Shown piece after piece: positions 23,351 through 33,833 of a stretch of 64,000 nucleotides of DNA. A program made the position numbers and the translations under genes. Each line of letters opens with the position of its first letter. Position 1 is the first letter of the stretch. Source of the DNA: Physcomitrium patens (lineage: Eukaryota > Streptophyta > Bryopsida > Funariales > Funariaceae); assembly GCF_000002425.4 (NCBI RefSeq), contig NC_037269.1:12537290-12601289 (forward strand), read 5' to 3'. The notes beneath the pieces were generated by a model that saw only the letters and a program-made list of their open reading frames with translations, made no database searches and was not told the origin of the DNA.

Positions 23351-23540
23351 TCACCAAACAAAGTGTAATTACATCATCAAAGGAAAAACCACTCACACTA
23401 AAGGAAAGTCCATGCATATTACAAGGAAAGACAATACACACAATACAAGAAATTGCATCTTTTCCTTTTTCTTCTCACTACAAAAAAATAAAATAAAAAT
23501 AAAAATAACTAATTCAACCCAAAGACCATGTTCTTCAAGT

Positions 23541-23960
23541 ACAACAAAAATGTAAAGAAATTGCAGGAAGGTTTCTTTCCAAGTTCCAAGTACATACAAA
23601 TGTGGTGGAATGAGTTAGCAAAATGGTTGTGAAGTGAAATGGACATACAATGGGGTGGGGCCCAAGTCTGATCATGGAGGGTGGAATACAGACTAAGGCA
23701 AGTAGCAGGGGAGCTTGAAACTGAGACAAATGGCCCTCCCCCTCCATGATTGATTGAGGCTGGCTGGTGGGGAATTCGCTCCACCACATGATCTCTGGCA
23801 CCACCAAAAGGTACCCCCCCACACACCCTAAAGCCCTAAAGCCTGCTTTCAAGGCTCTTAATATCTTGGCTCTCTCTCCTCCTCTATGTGTTGCCTCAAT
23901 CCCACAGAACTTTCACATCCATTTTGGTGGAAAATTTGAGTTGGGTTTCATATTCCTCTA
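23541..23960. other. Small GC-richer island with stem-loops
   Basis: About 400 bases of balanced composition in AT-rich DNA. It contains copy 2 of the 37-bp repeat. A long-range stem may form between GATCATGGAGGG (about 23670-23681) and CCCTCCATGATT (about 23739-23750). A short perfect stem TGGTGGGG/CTCCACCA (about 23762-23783, one G:U) closes a six-base loop. Two overlapping minus-strand frames of 105 codons exist, neither recognisable. It may be an untranslated region or non-coding RNA gene; not identified. Confidence 0.4.
23684..23720 (+). repeat. Dispersed 37-bp repeat, copy 2
   Basis: Same sequence as 22552-22589 with four instead of five G in the G run. It lies in the loop of the possible stem at 23670-23750. 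Confidence 0.85.
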
Positions 23961-24383
23961 GAAAATCAAAGCCCATATTGGGAAAAAAATTAATAAGTAA
24001 ATTAATAAATATATGGTGTCAAATTTTTCCATTGAGTAGGATAAGTGCAATACCAATATAACATTGTTATGGCATGTTTTTTTTCCTGTTGTACCTCATA
24101 TATTTAATGATGCTCAAAAACATTTATTACATGAATATAAACTTTACACCAAAGATTATGCATAAATTTAAAATGGCCCAGAATACTTTTTATCTTTATC
24201 TAAATTTACAATTCAATCAAATATATTTCCTTTTGCAAACTCATAGCATCTTATCATGTGTATAATTGCAACCTTAAGTTTTATGCAAACTTTGGGCATG
24301 CATGTTATAGAAATTCTTGATGAATAGTAAGACAATTAAAAATAAATATAACTACACATGGAAACCCAAAATGCTATGATATA

Positions 24384-24415
<32 letters not shown>

Positions 24416-24544
24416 CATACACACACACACACACATAAACGCAAACGCATTTGAATAAAGAAACTAAACCCATTGCTATTTACAAATGTTTTTCTTTCCA
24501 ACACAGAGTAATTACAATAGAACACCTTTCATTCTAACATGCGT
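23961..24544. other. AT-rich DNA with compound microsatellite
   Basis: No gene. A (TA)n-(CA)n compound microsatellite lies at 24379-24436. Confidence 0.8.
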
Positions 24545-26664
24545 TTAGAACACATTAGAAAATATTACAAGAACTATTTGGTTTGTTGATATGAGACCAT
24601 AGAAATCTGAGACGTGGAGACGTTCCCGAGTGGGGAACAAGGGGTCATCTCCGCAGGGTGTTGTTTTTCTGTCTGTGGCTGCGGTCCTTCCGCAATACTG
24701 AGCCGCGAGTCCAAGGCTCTCCCGTTGCAACATTCCCATGTGTAGATTGTCATCCACTTCATAGAGCCGAAGGCGCATGCCGATGATCCACCGCCATGAT
24801 ATCCGATAGGACCAACAGACCAACCACACCAACTCTTGTGATAACATTACCAGCACACTCGGCATCTATTTCTGAGTGCACTACCCTAGCAGTCACGAAA
24901 CCCATGGATCCAGCAGCAGGTCGTGAGCCGGTGGCAGAACAAATCGGGACAGGGTGCAAATCTATTCTCAACGATGATCTAGTCGAGGGGACCCTCCACA
25001 CCCCAAGCGTATATATACTCATTATGCCAGGTTCAGAATTCCGCCTTGGTATTTGAAATTCTGTAATCGTGGCAGTTTTTGGAGCCGACAGAAATGCCGT
25101 GCAAAGCAAACGTCTAGAACGTTTGTAAATGCCGTCGATTCACTGCAATCGGACGATCATTGGTCACTGATTCACAGTTTCTGCAGCGTAGGTGTAGGGT
25201 CAAACGCACCCCCGGTCGCTGGTCGTTTGGCGACGTCCTGCAAAGGGCTTTCCGTGGACCTGTCGATGGGCTTCCAGAAGGTTTGCTGATTCCACTGAGG
25301 AATCTGGTGTTCATCATGCCGCATTTCTGGTATTGCGGCTCTCTGCATTTAGCGACTCGCGTGTTGTAAATGTAACTCTGAGTCGATCGACAGGGTGCTC
25401 TATAGTCGGGTTTGAGACCTGCAACAGTTACTAGCTGTATATGTTCAGCATGCTGCTGCTCGTGGACGTAGGCTTGGATTTAGAGTGTAGATTATCGAGT
25501 GTGGAGATGAAGTCAAAGTTGGTTACGAGTTGCATGCATTTAGGCGTGATGCTCAAGCCAGGCAGGTGAGACCTTTTTTCTTTCTAACTTTCTTTATTCC
25601 TTGTCTTCTTTTTTGATTGATTGATACTACTTTGTTTGCTTTTGTCATGGGGAAACTGTAGGACTTGTTCGTGTTGGCATATTGTGTGGGACTCCTGTTT
25701 GACATCCAATGTAATAAGCCGTTGGGGAACATTTCGTATTTTCAAATGAGGTGGATAATGTGTATGAGACGTCTGTTTCGGCTTAAGACGTTGCTACAAC
25801 ACTTTCTTTTTCTTTCGCGCTTTGTGGGTACAATTGAAGGGCTGTGAGCTTTTTGTGGTGATGCATAAGAGCCTGAAAGGCAGCTGAGCGTCTGAAGGCT
25901 TCGATAACCACATCCGACTCCGGTCGCTTTGCAGTACACGACTTAGAGAGACATTTGCAACTCTCGTGGCTCTAGGCAATCTCGTGGTGGTCTTTGAATT
26001 GCTTTTGCGCACCCTCGAGCTGTGTAGTTTATTCTGCTGTAGGTTTCCCCAGACAACCTCGACCTATTGATGGTTCTCGATTTGTACGTGCTGTAGGATT
26101 CGCACCCAATGTTCTGTGCTTAGAGTTACGTTCAGCGACAGACCAACTCGAACTTGTTGAGTTATCGTCCAAGTGTGATGGCGGTAGCAGTTGACTCCCG
26201 TAGAGATCTATTGTTTCTATATCTCCATGCAGATGGCTGGCAATTTCACAAACTTCGATTTCTAAGAAAATTATCTCAAGCAGAAGCAGACCGTGGACGT
26301 CTTCGTGTAACGTAGTCTGAAGGAGTTCGGTAATAGTAAGGGGTATATAACGAGTTGGATACATGCTCACAGTTTGACTGAAACAATTCTTACGTCTCCA
26401 GAATGATCGAACACGTAGCAATTCACCTGACTGCAAACAACTCAGAGTACAAGTTGGTCGGAAATGAAGTGTCTGTGCCCATATGCTGCAGGGAGGCAAA
26501 GGTCCGGCTGGTGACACAAAACATTGTGACTTATATCCTGGCGTTGTCGTTGTTTTCACCTGAACTGACATGTGGTCTGCTGGTATGTGTCGTGGACAGC
26601 GCAGTGGTTAAATTTTGTGAGAATTCTTTAAGCTCCACACACAAGAACGAAAAAGGAATCAAAC
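24545..26664. other. GC-rich block upstream of the ABCG gene; unidentified content
   Basis: Gene-like composition but no recognised domain. Minus-strand frames at 24545-24865, 24574-24762 and 24759-25109 overlap one another. One includes a hydrophobic VITRVGVVGLLVLSDIMAV run that could be a membrane segment of a decayed or spliced gene. The 26029-26571 minus frame (180 codons) also shows nothing known. Nearest the ABCG start, the plus strand may hold its 5' leader and promoter, including a possible leader intron. TATATATAC at about 25010-25018 is TATA-like. Confidence 0.45.
25566..25661 (+). other. Candidate intron in the ABCG 5' leader
   Basis: A strong donor context (GGCAG|GTGAGA) at 25566 is followed by a T-rich stretch and an acceptor CTGTAG|GAC ending at 25661, giving a 96-bp intron. 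It lies about 1 kb upstream of the ABCG start codon on the same strand. No coding frame ties it to that gene, so assignment to its leader is a guess. Confidence 0.35.
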
Positions 26665-29600
26665 ATGCCGTCCGTCATTCCTCTCCAGCAGCCTTTGGAA
26701 ACCTCCAGCTCACGACGAAGAGGCATAGATGCGGATCTCGACGGAGGAATTCTCCGCAGTGTACCCATGCCCGGCCCTGATCCTACCCAACATTATGGTA
26801 TACCGTTTATTAATGCGAAGCAAGAAATGTTTATGAACGCTAAATATGGTCTTTTGTTAGTCTTGCAATGGTCTTTAGTGCCTGATAAACTGTCTAATTT
26901 TCCCGAAAAGACGCTGTATACCAGCTCAATTATCCCTTTCGTGAAGCATTTTGTTGGATTCTTGAAAATCCAGGTGATCGGAGGAACGGGGAGGTCGCAG
27001 ACGAGGAGGATAATATAACCGCGGAACACGCCGTGGACGTTGATGACGAACCAAGAACGCCTCCCACGGACCGGAAACCCCCCTTGCCGATAACTGTTAA
27101 GGTACTTACATCACCTTGCTCACCTGTCCGGTCAGCAAGCATTGACAAGGAATTTCCAACTCAGATCATGCACCTGGTTGCTGCCAACTTAATGATAGTG
27201 GCATGATTCAGTTCTTCGACATTCGAAACACGGTGAAGATAGAGTCGAGAACATTTTGGAGTCCCAGGCAGCCATTCAAAGTGAAGCGACGGCCAGAGGT
27301 TGAAAAGGAAATTCTCCATGGCGTCACAGGGTCAGTCTTTCCTGGCGAGACGCTGGCAATTATGGGACCCTCGGGAAGTGGAAAGACTACTCTGCTCAAT
27401 CTGTTGGGTGGACGAAATCAACACGGAGTGTCAGGCCGATTCACATACAATGACATCGCTTACAACAAAGCGCTGAAGCGAAGGTGCATGGTCGATTCCT
27501 AGCTGGGACTTGCTCAATTTCTCACTGTAATCCACGTTCTTAACCGTGACAAAATGCTGCGACTGTGACAAGGCGGCTTTGCTGGTTGTATATGCAGGAT
27601 GGGATTTGTTACGCAGGATGACGTGCTATATGGCCACCTAACAGTGCGAGAAACTCTTGTGTATGCTGCACTACTACGTTTACCGTCCAGTTCTTTCACT
27701 CGAGCTCAAAAGATAGCGCGAGCTGAAGAGACGATACTAGAGCTTGGTCTCGACAAGTACAACATTACTCACTCCTAAATTCAATTTCATCGTTGAACTT
27801 TTCTGGTTTAGCAGCATTGTTGCAACATTGAAATTTTAGAGGTTGTTGTGATTGATGAAGTGTCGCGTTGTTCATCAATTGGATTTTTGTTGCTAGGTGT
27901 CGAGATACCATCATCGGAGGACCATTTTTTCGGGGAGTATCTGGCGGAGAACGAAAGCGGGTCTGCATTGGCCACGAAATTCTAGTCGATCCATCTTGTT
28001 TGTTCCTCGACGAACCAACCTCTGGGTTGGATTCCACCACAGCCCTTCGGATCATCCACGTTATCAGAAACTTAGCGAAAGTACAAACCTTAAACTTACA
28101 TCAGTTGATGCTGGCCGGTAAATTGGTTTGAGTATGAGTTTCTCTTGTTGATTAACTCTGCAATGCAGTCATGAAGGTTTGATTAATTCGTTTGCAGGCA
28201 GGGCGCACAGTATTGACCACGATTCATCAGCCTTCAAGTCGATTATTCTATATGTTCGACAAGCTCATCCTTCTTTCGCAAGGGAATTCCATCTACTTTG
28301 GAAATGCATGTGACGCACCGAACTATTTCTCATCGATAGGGCTCACACCTTTCATTGCCATGAACCCTGCCGATTTTATTCTAGATCTTGCGAGCGGCAA
28401 TTTGAGCGACATATCAATCCCGCCTGCTTTGGAGAAGACCACAAGCTTGAGTCGCCACTGCCAGAAAACCCCTGCACCCCTTCCAAGCTCTGCCAACGTG
28501 CATTCCTACCTGGTCCAGCAATTTGAGCAAGAATTATTGCCAAAGGAGAAATCGAAGATATTAAGGTCGGCCTCAGCGAAGGAGGAGCTGAAATTGGCGG
28601 TTACTGCGAAGCGGGAGTGGTCAACTTCGTGGCTGGACCAGTTTTCTGTGCTGATGATGCGCGGGCTCAAAGAGCGTCGCCATGAGTACCTAAGCTACTT
28701 GCGATTTGTGCAAGTCTTCTTCATCTCTGTCATAGTGGGCTGCCTCTGGTGGCGCTCGAAGCGAGAAACCCAAGTTCAGATCGCCGACCAGATGGGATTG
28801 ATCTTCTTCTGGTCCATTTTCTGGGGCATGTTTCCCCTCTTCACAGCGATCTTCACGTTTCCGCTGGAGCGCGCCATGCTAAACAAAGAGCGAGCATCTG
28901 ATTTGTACAGACTTAGCTCGTATTTTATGGCTCGCACCCTCGGTGACTTGCCCCTCGATCTCATCATGCCGGTCATCTTCGTGTTCATCGTGTACTTCAT
29001 GGCCAACTTAAAATTAACAGCGGCTGCATTTTTCTTGTCGCTATTGACAGTCTTCCTCAACGTCGTCACGGCACAGGTTTGCTGTTACACTTTACTCCAA
29101 ACCAATTTCAGGATCACTTTACTAAATCTGCGCCTCTCCACTCAATCATTTCCAAGTTTCTCGAATGAACCTTACCCGTACAGAATTGAATTGCAGGGTC
29201 TAGGATTTCTCATAGGAGCAGTATTGATGGAAACGAAAAAAGCGACCACTCTGGCGTCCATTATAATGCCGGCCTTCATGCTCACAGGGGGCTACTTCGT
29301 GCAGGTTATTACCTAGCCTCTATTACAATTTCTATGTGCATCTCAACGCGAACTTTTCTAGCTCGGTCACATCTGATTCACTCAGTTGACATTTTTGCTT
29401 TCTTTCATATTACAGGGCATTCCAGTGTGGATGAAATGGCTGAAATACGTATCCTTCAACTACTTCAACTACCGTCTCCTGACGAAAATCCAGTACTCCT
29501 CCTCGGAAACATACGATTGCAATTCAAGCACTGGTTGTAAGTCGATGGCGGATGCACCTGCCTTCCACGGAGTGAGCTTAGAGGGAGGTGGCATTGACGC

Positions 29601-29679
29601 CATGGCCTTGGTGATTATGGTCATTGGTTACCGCATTCTGGCTTACTGCGCGTTGCGATGGATGAACGGAAGACGGTGA
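26665..29679 (+). CDS. ABCG: ABCG (WBC) half-size ABC transporter, eight exons, 708 aa
   Basis: Plant ABCG half-transporters dimerise in membranes to export lipids, hormones or other hydrophobic compounds. Exons by splice sites: 26665-26797, 26974-27101, 27212-27483, 27598-27756, 27897-28080, 28198-29076, 29197-29304, 29416-29679; all introns are GT-AG and phases agree throughout. The frame upstream has a TAA at 26629, making 26665 the first Met. ATPase domain first: Walker A GPSGSGKT (139-146), Q-loop Q184, signature VSGGERKR (245-252), Walker [12 protein letters not shown] (266-276), switch His302. About six membrane segments follow (within about 440-705), with Cys656 and Cys662 in the last extracellular loop. 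No lesion is visible. Similarity in order and motifs is closest, from memory, to the Arabidopsis ABCG21/22/27 group; the substrate cannot be told. Confidence 0.95.
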
Positions 29680-30161
29680 ACATACTGGCTATAATGTAGA
29701 ATGCACGTAGCTTGTACTACTAAAAACATTTTATGCAATATAACAAAGAAATTGGATCTTCAAAGGTTCCTAGTTAGTCATATTTCGACACCGTCGATCC
29801 AATTTCTGCATTTCGGATAGCAGCTCCTGTACCCTTCACGGCCTTCCGATCGAGATCACAATTTTGAGTCTAACAGGTGATCTCCGCTTGGCCCTGTCTC
29901 AAAGGTGTAGGCTATCAATCTGCAGGCGCATTGCTCATTGCTCTCGGGCATAGTACTCGTCGAATTCCCTCCAAGTCGGTTACAATTCAAAAAACTTGAG
30001 CAGACTCGGGTCTTTATACTTGTTATCATTCGATTCTCGAACATCAGAATTGCGCGGTGCATTTGCGAAGAGAGACTCTTATTTTCAATTAGCTGTAATC
30101 ATGGTTGGCCTAGTGGAGCTGTAAAGTCGCATATTCTCGAAAAATATGCTCACCTTGTTTG
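29680..30161. other. ABCG 3' flank
   Basis: Likely 3' untranslated region and downstream DNA, ending at the insertion site of element I. It contains a 20-bp sequence TCACAATTTTGAGTCTAACA (29858-29877) that recurs inside element I near 30497-30516. No other gene seen. Confidence 0.6.
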
Positions 30162-30203
30162 TGTTGAACTATGCAAAAGATAAAATCGTATTGAAGAGAT
30201 ACA

Positions 30204-30237
<34 letters not shown>

Positions 30238-30330
30238 GTGAGGACAATGCAGTGTGGCCGTAGCGGAGACTTGGGTCTTCAATGGGTTGAAAGCTAATAA
30301 TATCTCAATGGGTTTCATATTTCAATAACA
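30162..30330 (-). repeat. 3' LTR of element I (left copy, 169 bp)
   Basis: Plus-strand ends TGTTGAACTATGC and ...TTTCAATAACA. It aligns along its length with 33657-33833 and includes a (TA)n tract (30208-30233). Confidence 0.82.
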
Positions 30331-31856
30331 CCCCCTTGAAACCTTTTAGCAGCGAATATTATTGAGTGAGGAGTTGGTGGTATCCAAATAAAAGTGATGA
30401 GATGATCTAATATTCTGTCAGTCTTGAGTGAGTTGGCGCAAGTGCTTAGAGACTGATGATATGAGAAGAAGCTTTCTATTTTGTGCAATTGAGCACCTTT
30501 GTCACAATTTTGAGTCTAACAGACTGAGGAAATAGAGAAGAAAAAGAAAGAAGAGGATCCCTTACCTCTCCCGATTTTTCAGAGGTGAAGGATGATCCCA
30601 GTTTTTTGGGAAGAGGCTGCCCGAGTATGTCGAAGTGTGCCCCCGAGTTTTTTTCTTTTTCTTTCTTTCTTTCTTTTTTTTTCTTTTTTTTTTCTTTTTT
30701 CCTCTTTCCCTGTATTTAGTTGGAGCTCCGAGTTTTGGTAGAGGCTGCGCAGGTGTGGTTTCCCACTGGTTTTGTCCATGGTAATTGCGGCGGTTCTAGG
30801 CTGGAGCTCATTTGTTTTTTGTTTTTTTTTTTTGTTTTTTTTTTTCTTGTTCCGAGAAGTTCAAGCGCAGCAAGGGAGTGTCACCAGCTGAAGTGCTGTG
30901 GACTGTCGGCGTGTTCTATTTTTTAAAACGTGTTGGTGGTCCAGCGCTGAACTAGTCATATTTCTTGCGTGCTTTGGTTCCGTTGGTGGTGGTATTGCGA
31001 TGTCTCGGCTTCGTCCAGGAAGCCTTTGCTCATGCTTTTGTTTTCCTTCTGCCTAGTTGTGTGACTGCGGCGATGCCATGGTCTGAGTTCATATGTTGTT
31101 TCCTTTTTCTCTTCTTTTCTTCTGCAGTGCGCGATCTGGACCTGCCACGGAGGTGTTGCTGAAGTGGGCGGCAAGACTCGTTGATGATGGCTGAGGATGT
31201 CTGAGCGAAGGTTCTCTCGCAGGGTCTGCAGAGAATGACCAAGCAGCGGATTCGCTAGTGTCTTTTGTATTGTTCCACTATTGATCTAACAAGGTGGATG
31301 TATTCAATGCGACTAGACTTGTCGCACCACCGCATGAAGGCTCTATCCTCACAGTTCCTTCTCGGGCAACAATGTTAACATCTCTCGACATGTTTTACAT
31401 CAATCTCATCGGAACAATCCCTCCAGAATTCATTTCCTTGACTTAGTTGAGTAGATTAAACTTTTCTTTCAATCTATGAGAGCTATCCGCAAATCTATGG
31501 GGTGCTTTGAACCATTCTTCATTTCGAGGGAATTCTCTGCTCTGTGGAATACTCATTTGCATTGCGGTGGGAGCCGCCGTGGCCTTCTGCCTTCGTGCTT
31601 CTTGAACACATTAGTTTTCTTCCACAAACACACATTTAGTAGAATACCTACATATTATCCAATTCACTCGGCTGATTCGGTGATGTTGAATCGGACCCCA
31701 ATGAATGGGCTGCCAAGTACCGCAAGCAGCGTCTATTCCAGTGATTATGTTTGAGAGGCCCTTCCACAACCTTTTAATTGATGAGGGAACTGCAGAACCG
31801 GACGCCATCACTTTTCATCTATGCATGTGATTTCATCTACAGAACCGGACGCCATC
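30331..31856. other. Non-retroviral GC-rich DNA inside element I
   Basis: Host-like composition between the left LTR and the copia remnants. About 30536-30660 is similar to 42.31-42.43 kb (an AT-shifted version). It has long T and CTTT tracts (30651-30708, 30816-30846) and a leucine-rich-repeat fragment at 31290-31575. A 17-bp exact duplication (31793-31809; 31840-31856) marks its junction with copia sequence. Either the element captured host DNA, or host DNA was inserted into the element later. Confidence 0.55.
31290..31575 (+). pseudogene. Fragment of a leucine-rich-repeat receptor-like gene
   Basis: Plus-strand frames give LDLSHHRM (about 31305-31330) and then, in another frame from 31373, LTSLDMFYINLIGTIPPEF and L.RLNFSFN. 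Further on come FRGNSLLCG and a hydrophobic IAVGAAVAF run. These are the plant LRR unit (LxxLxxLxLxxNxLxGxIPxx), the GNxxLCG cap and the start of the transmembrane helix of LRR receptor-like kinases. Stops after FISLT and after SFNL, a further stop at the end and at least one frameshift make it a pseudogene. No kinase domain follows. It lies antisense to element I. Confidence 0.72.
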
Positions 31857-33644
31857 TCTTTTTAAATGGCATTAGCAAAGTAATTCCTATCTTAGCAAGT
31901 ATGGATTGCAATAATCTTCTTCAAATTATATCACAATTATATCACAATAGGTATTTTGCAAGAAAATATTCTAGATGTAAGATTAGACCAATTAATAGGT
32001 CATTTCTATGGATATTAGGGACAAATAAGACATTATTAATATACTTTATTATCCCATTTGAAAAATGAATGAACACATTGCCTTTGCCTTGAATATGGTG
32101 GACTTCATCTCATAGAGCTATTATAGAAGCAACAATAACATGCTCAAAATTAGACAATAGCCTAAACTTGCCTTGAATTTTCAATCACATATTGAGTGGC
32201 TTTAGAATCCAACATCAAATTCATTGGAAAAAATTTAAGAAATAAAGAGCTTACATGTAGTACATCTATTGGAGATTTACATGACTCAATAACATTGAGC
32301 TGAACTTTATTATATTCTATAAGATATGATTCATGAATATGCTCTATGTTAATTGAATTAATATCAAGTCTAGATCTTTGTTATTTTTTATGTAATTTGA
32401 ATTGATGGTCTCTATTGTAGATTGATACTCTACATCGTTGATGCTTCATATAAGATCATAGTATTTTGAGTTGCTTGAGCTTCAAATTAGTCATAGCTTC
32501 AATGACCTTCTAAACTTTGCAATTTTTTTGATATTTCTTTGTTTTATGGATGTAATACAAAACAAATTAAAGGCTTATTAATTCTTATATAAATCTTTAG
32601 AAATTCTATCACAATATATTTATATCACAAGGATTGATTGTGGGCTCAAGAAGATCTTATCTCACAAGTTTTTAATCTACTAAAAAGAAGATAAAGGTTT
32701 ATTCTTGAACTATTCTTGAATTTGTATAAATGATGGCCTTTTCTTTGTCTGAGATAATAATTTACTCTACGTTTCTCTCTTAAGATCATACTTGACTTGC
32801 ATCTCTTTATGAAGTAGTTAAGATTTAATCTTAGCAAAGCCTAAAAAATGGATTTTTCAATCATATATTTTTTTAAAAATCAATATTCTTTTGATAACAT
32901 GCTCAAAAATAATAGGTTAGTTAACACTTTAGAATAATGATGTCTATGGCTTTTAGCTGATCTACCATATCTTTCAAATCCTTGCGATATTGCTCAATAT
33001 TAACAATCTCTTGTTTTTTGAGTTCTACAATTTTGTGTAATAACAAAAGTTGTCTTGACCTAATTTTAGGCTTATATCTCAATTTGACATGTTTCCAATG
33101 GTTATAAGAATCATTAAATTTCTTTGTGATTAGAATGAAGGCGGCTTTGAAAAATTTAGTAATGAATTACATGACTAGCATTCTACCTTTTCTCTTATCA
33201 TGACAATGTGGAATGTGTATAGTAGCTGTATAGCTTGTATCTCACCAATGCTTTGGACATCCTAAAAGACCAAATCTGGTAGTTTGATTGTCCCTCAAAT
33301 CTACTTGAGTTTAAAAGTGAGATGTTTATTGATTTGAAAGGCTCAAGTGTTTGGGCTGCCATAATTCAAGTTTGATCTGCACAAGTAGTAGCTCTACTAG
33401 AAGCTTGATTATGATTCATTGAATTTACGATGATCTAAGCTGTAGATCTAGATTGTTGATACTACTAGTACAGGCTGGACTCCACTGTATATGGAAAGAG
33501 AAGTTAATTGATCACTCAATAGGAAAGAAATTAAAATGATGCATGATTTACACTATGATGTATACACAAACCGCTTCTGCTTAGATCTAATGCAAGAGCA
33601 AGTAGTTCCAATGATGCATTGTATTTCCTGATCAAGAATCTAAT
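31857..33644 (-). pseudogene. Copia gag and protease remnants of element I
   Basis: On the minus strand at about 32160-32220 is LDSKATQYV, a decayed form of the copia protease active site (LDSGATxH). It is followed toward 32030 by HHIQGKGNVFIHFSNG and VLFVPNIHRN, the usual protease C-terminal pattern. Upstream, at about 32950-33100, is EQYRKDLKDMVDQL within a helical stretch, as in copia Gag. Stops are frequent. RT and integrase are absent. Confidence 0.65.
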
Positions 33645-33656
33645 GCTTTGATATCA
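33645..33656 (-). other. Primer-binding site of element I (initiator tRNA-Met type, decayed)
   Basis: On the minus strand TGATATCAAAGC, against the canonical plant TGGTATCAGAGC: two G-to-A changes. It abuts the right LTR. Confidence 0.75.
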
Positions 33657-33833
33657 TATTCAAGTATACAATAGATAAAAATGTATTGAAGAAATACAAA
33701 ATATATATACAATGGTAAGGCCAATGCAGTGTGGCTATAGCAATGATTATGGATTTATAACCAATAGGTGTAAGTTACTTCTACATGTTAAAAGCTAGTA
33801 GTAAAGACCAATGGGTTTCATATTTTAATGACA
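33657..33833 (-). repeat. 5' LTR of element I (right copy, 177 bp)
   Basis: Begins TATTCAAGTATAC (TG changed to TA) and ends ...TTTTAATGACA on the plus strand. It aligns with the left copy but is more AT-shifted. Confidence 0.8.

Larger units (their letters stand above)
19951..23540. other. AT-rich intergenic DNA
   Basis: No gene recognised. It includes an A-run and GAA-rich tract (20124-20180), a telomere-like repeat (20428-20450), AAAAT repeats (20937-20960), AT tracts (22788-22820, 23310-23350) and one copy of a dispersed 37-bp repeat (22552-22589). Short frames on both strands appear to be chance. Confidence 0.65.
30162..33833 (-). mobile_element. Short copia-type element I with target duplication GTTTG
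   Basis: LTRs lie at 30162-30330 and 33657-33833. Both flanks carry GTTTG (30157-30161; 33834-33838). A tRNA-iMet-type primer site sits next to the right LTR and a purine tract (AAGGGGG on the minus strand) next to the left one, so the element points left. Gag- and protease-like remnants with copia motifs occupy about 31860-33640. Where integrase, RT and RNase H should be there is instead about 1.5 kb of GC-rich non-retroviral DNA. At 3,672 bp it is too short for a full copia element; it looks like an internally rearranged, gene-fragment-bearing element. Confidence 0.8.

Noticed and set aside
23660..23790. miRNA precursor
   Set aside because: The stem is short with a 57-nt loop holding a dispersed repeat, and neither arm matches a miRNA family I know.
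24545..25109. Minus-strand membrane protein gene with a VITRVGVVGLLVLSDI segment
   Set aside because: Hydrophobic run is suggestive, but frames conflict and no family could be named; kept only as a note in the upstream block.
26029..26571. 180-codon minus-strand frame upstream of the ABCG gene
   Set aside because: Longest non-transposon frame there, but no motif, no supporting splice sites, and it overlaps a plus-strand frame of similar quality. Left as unidentified block content.
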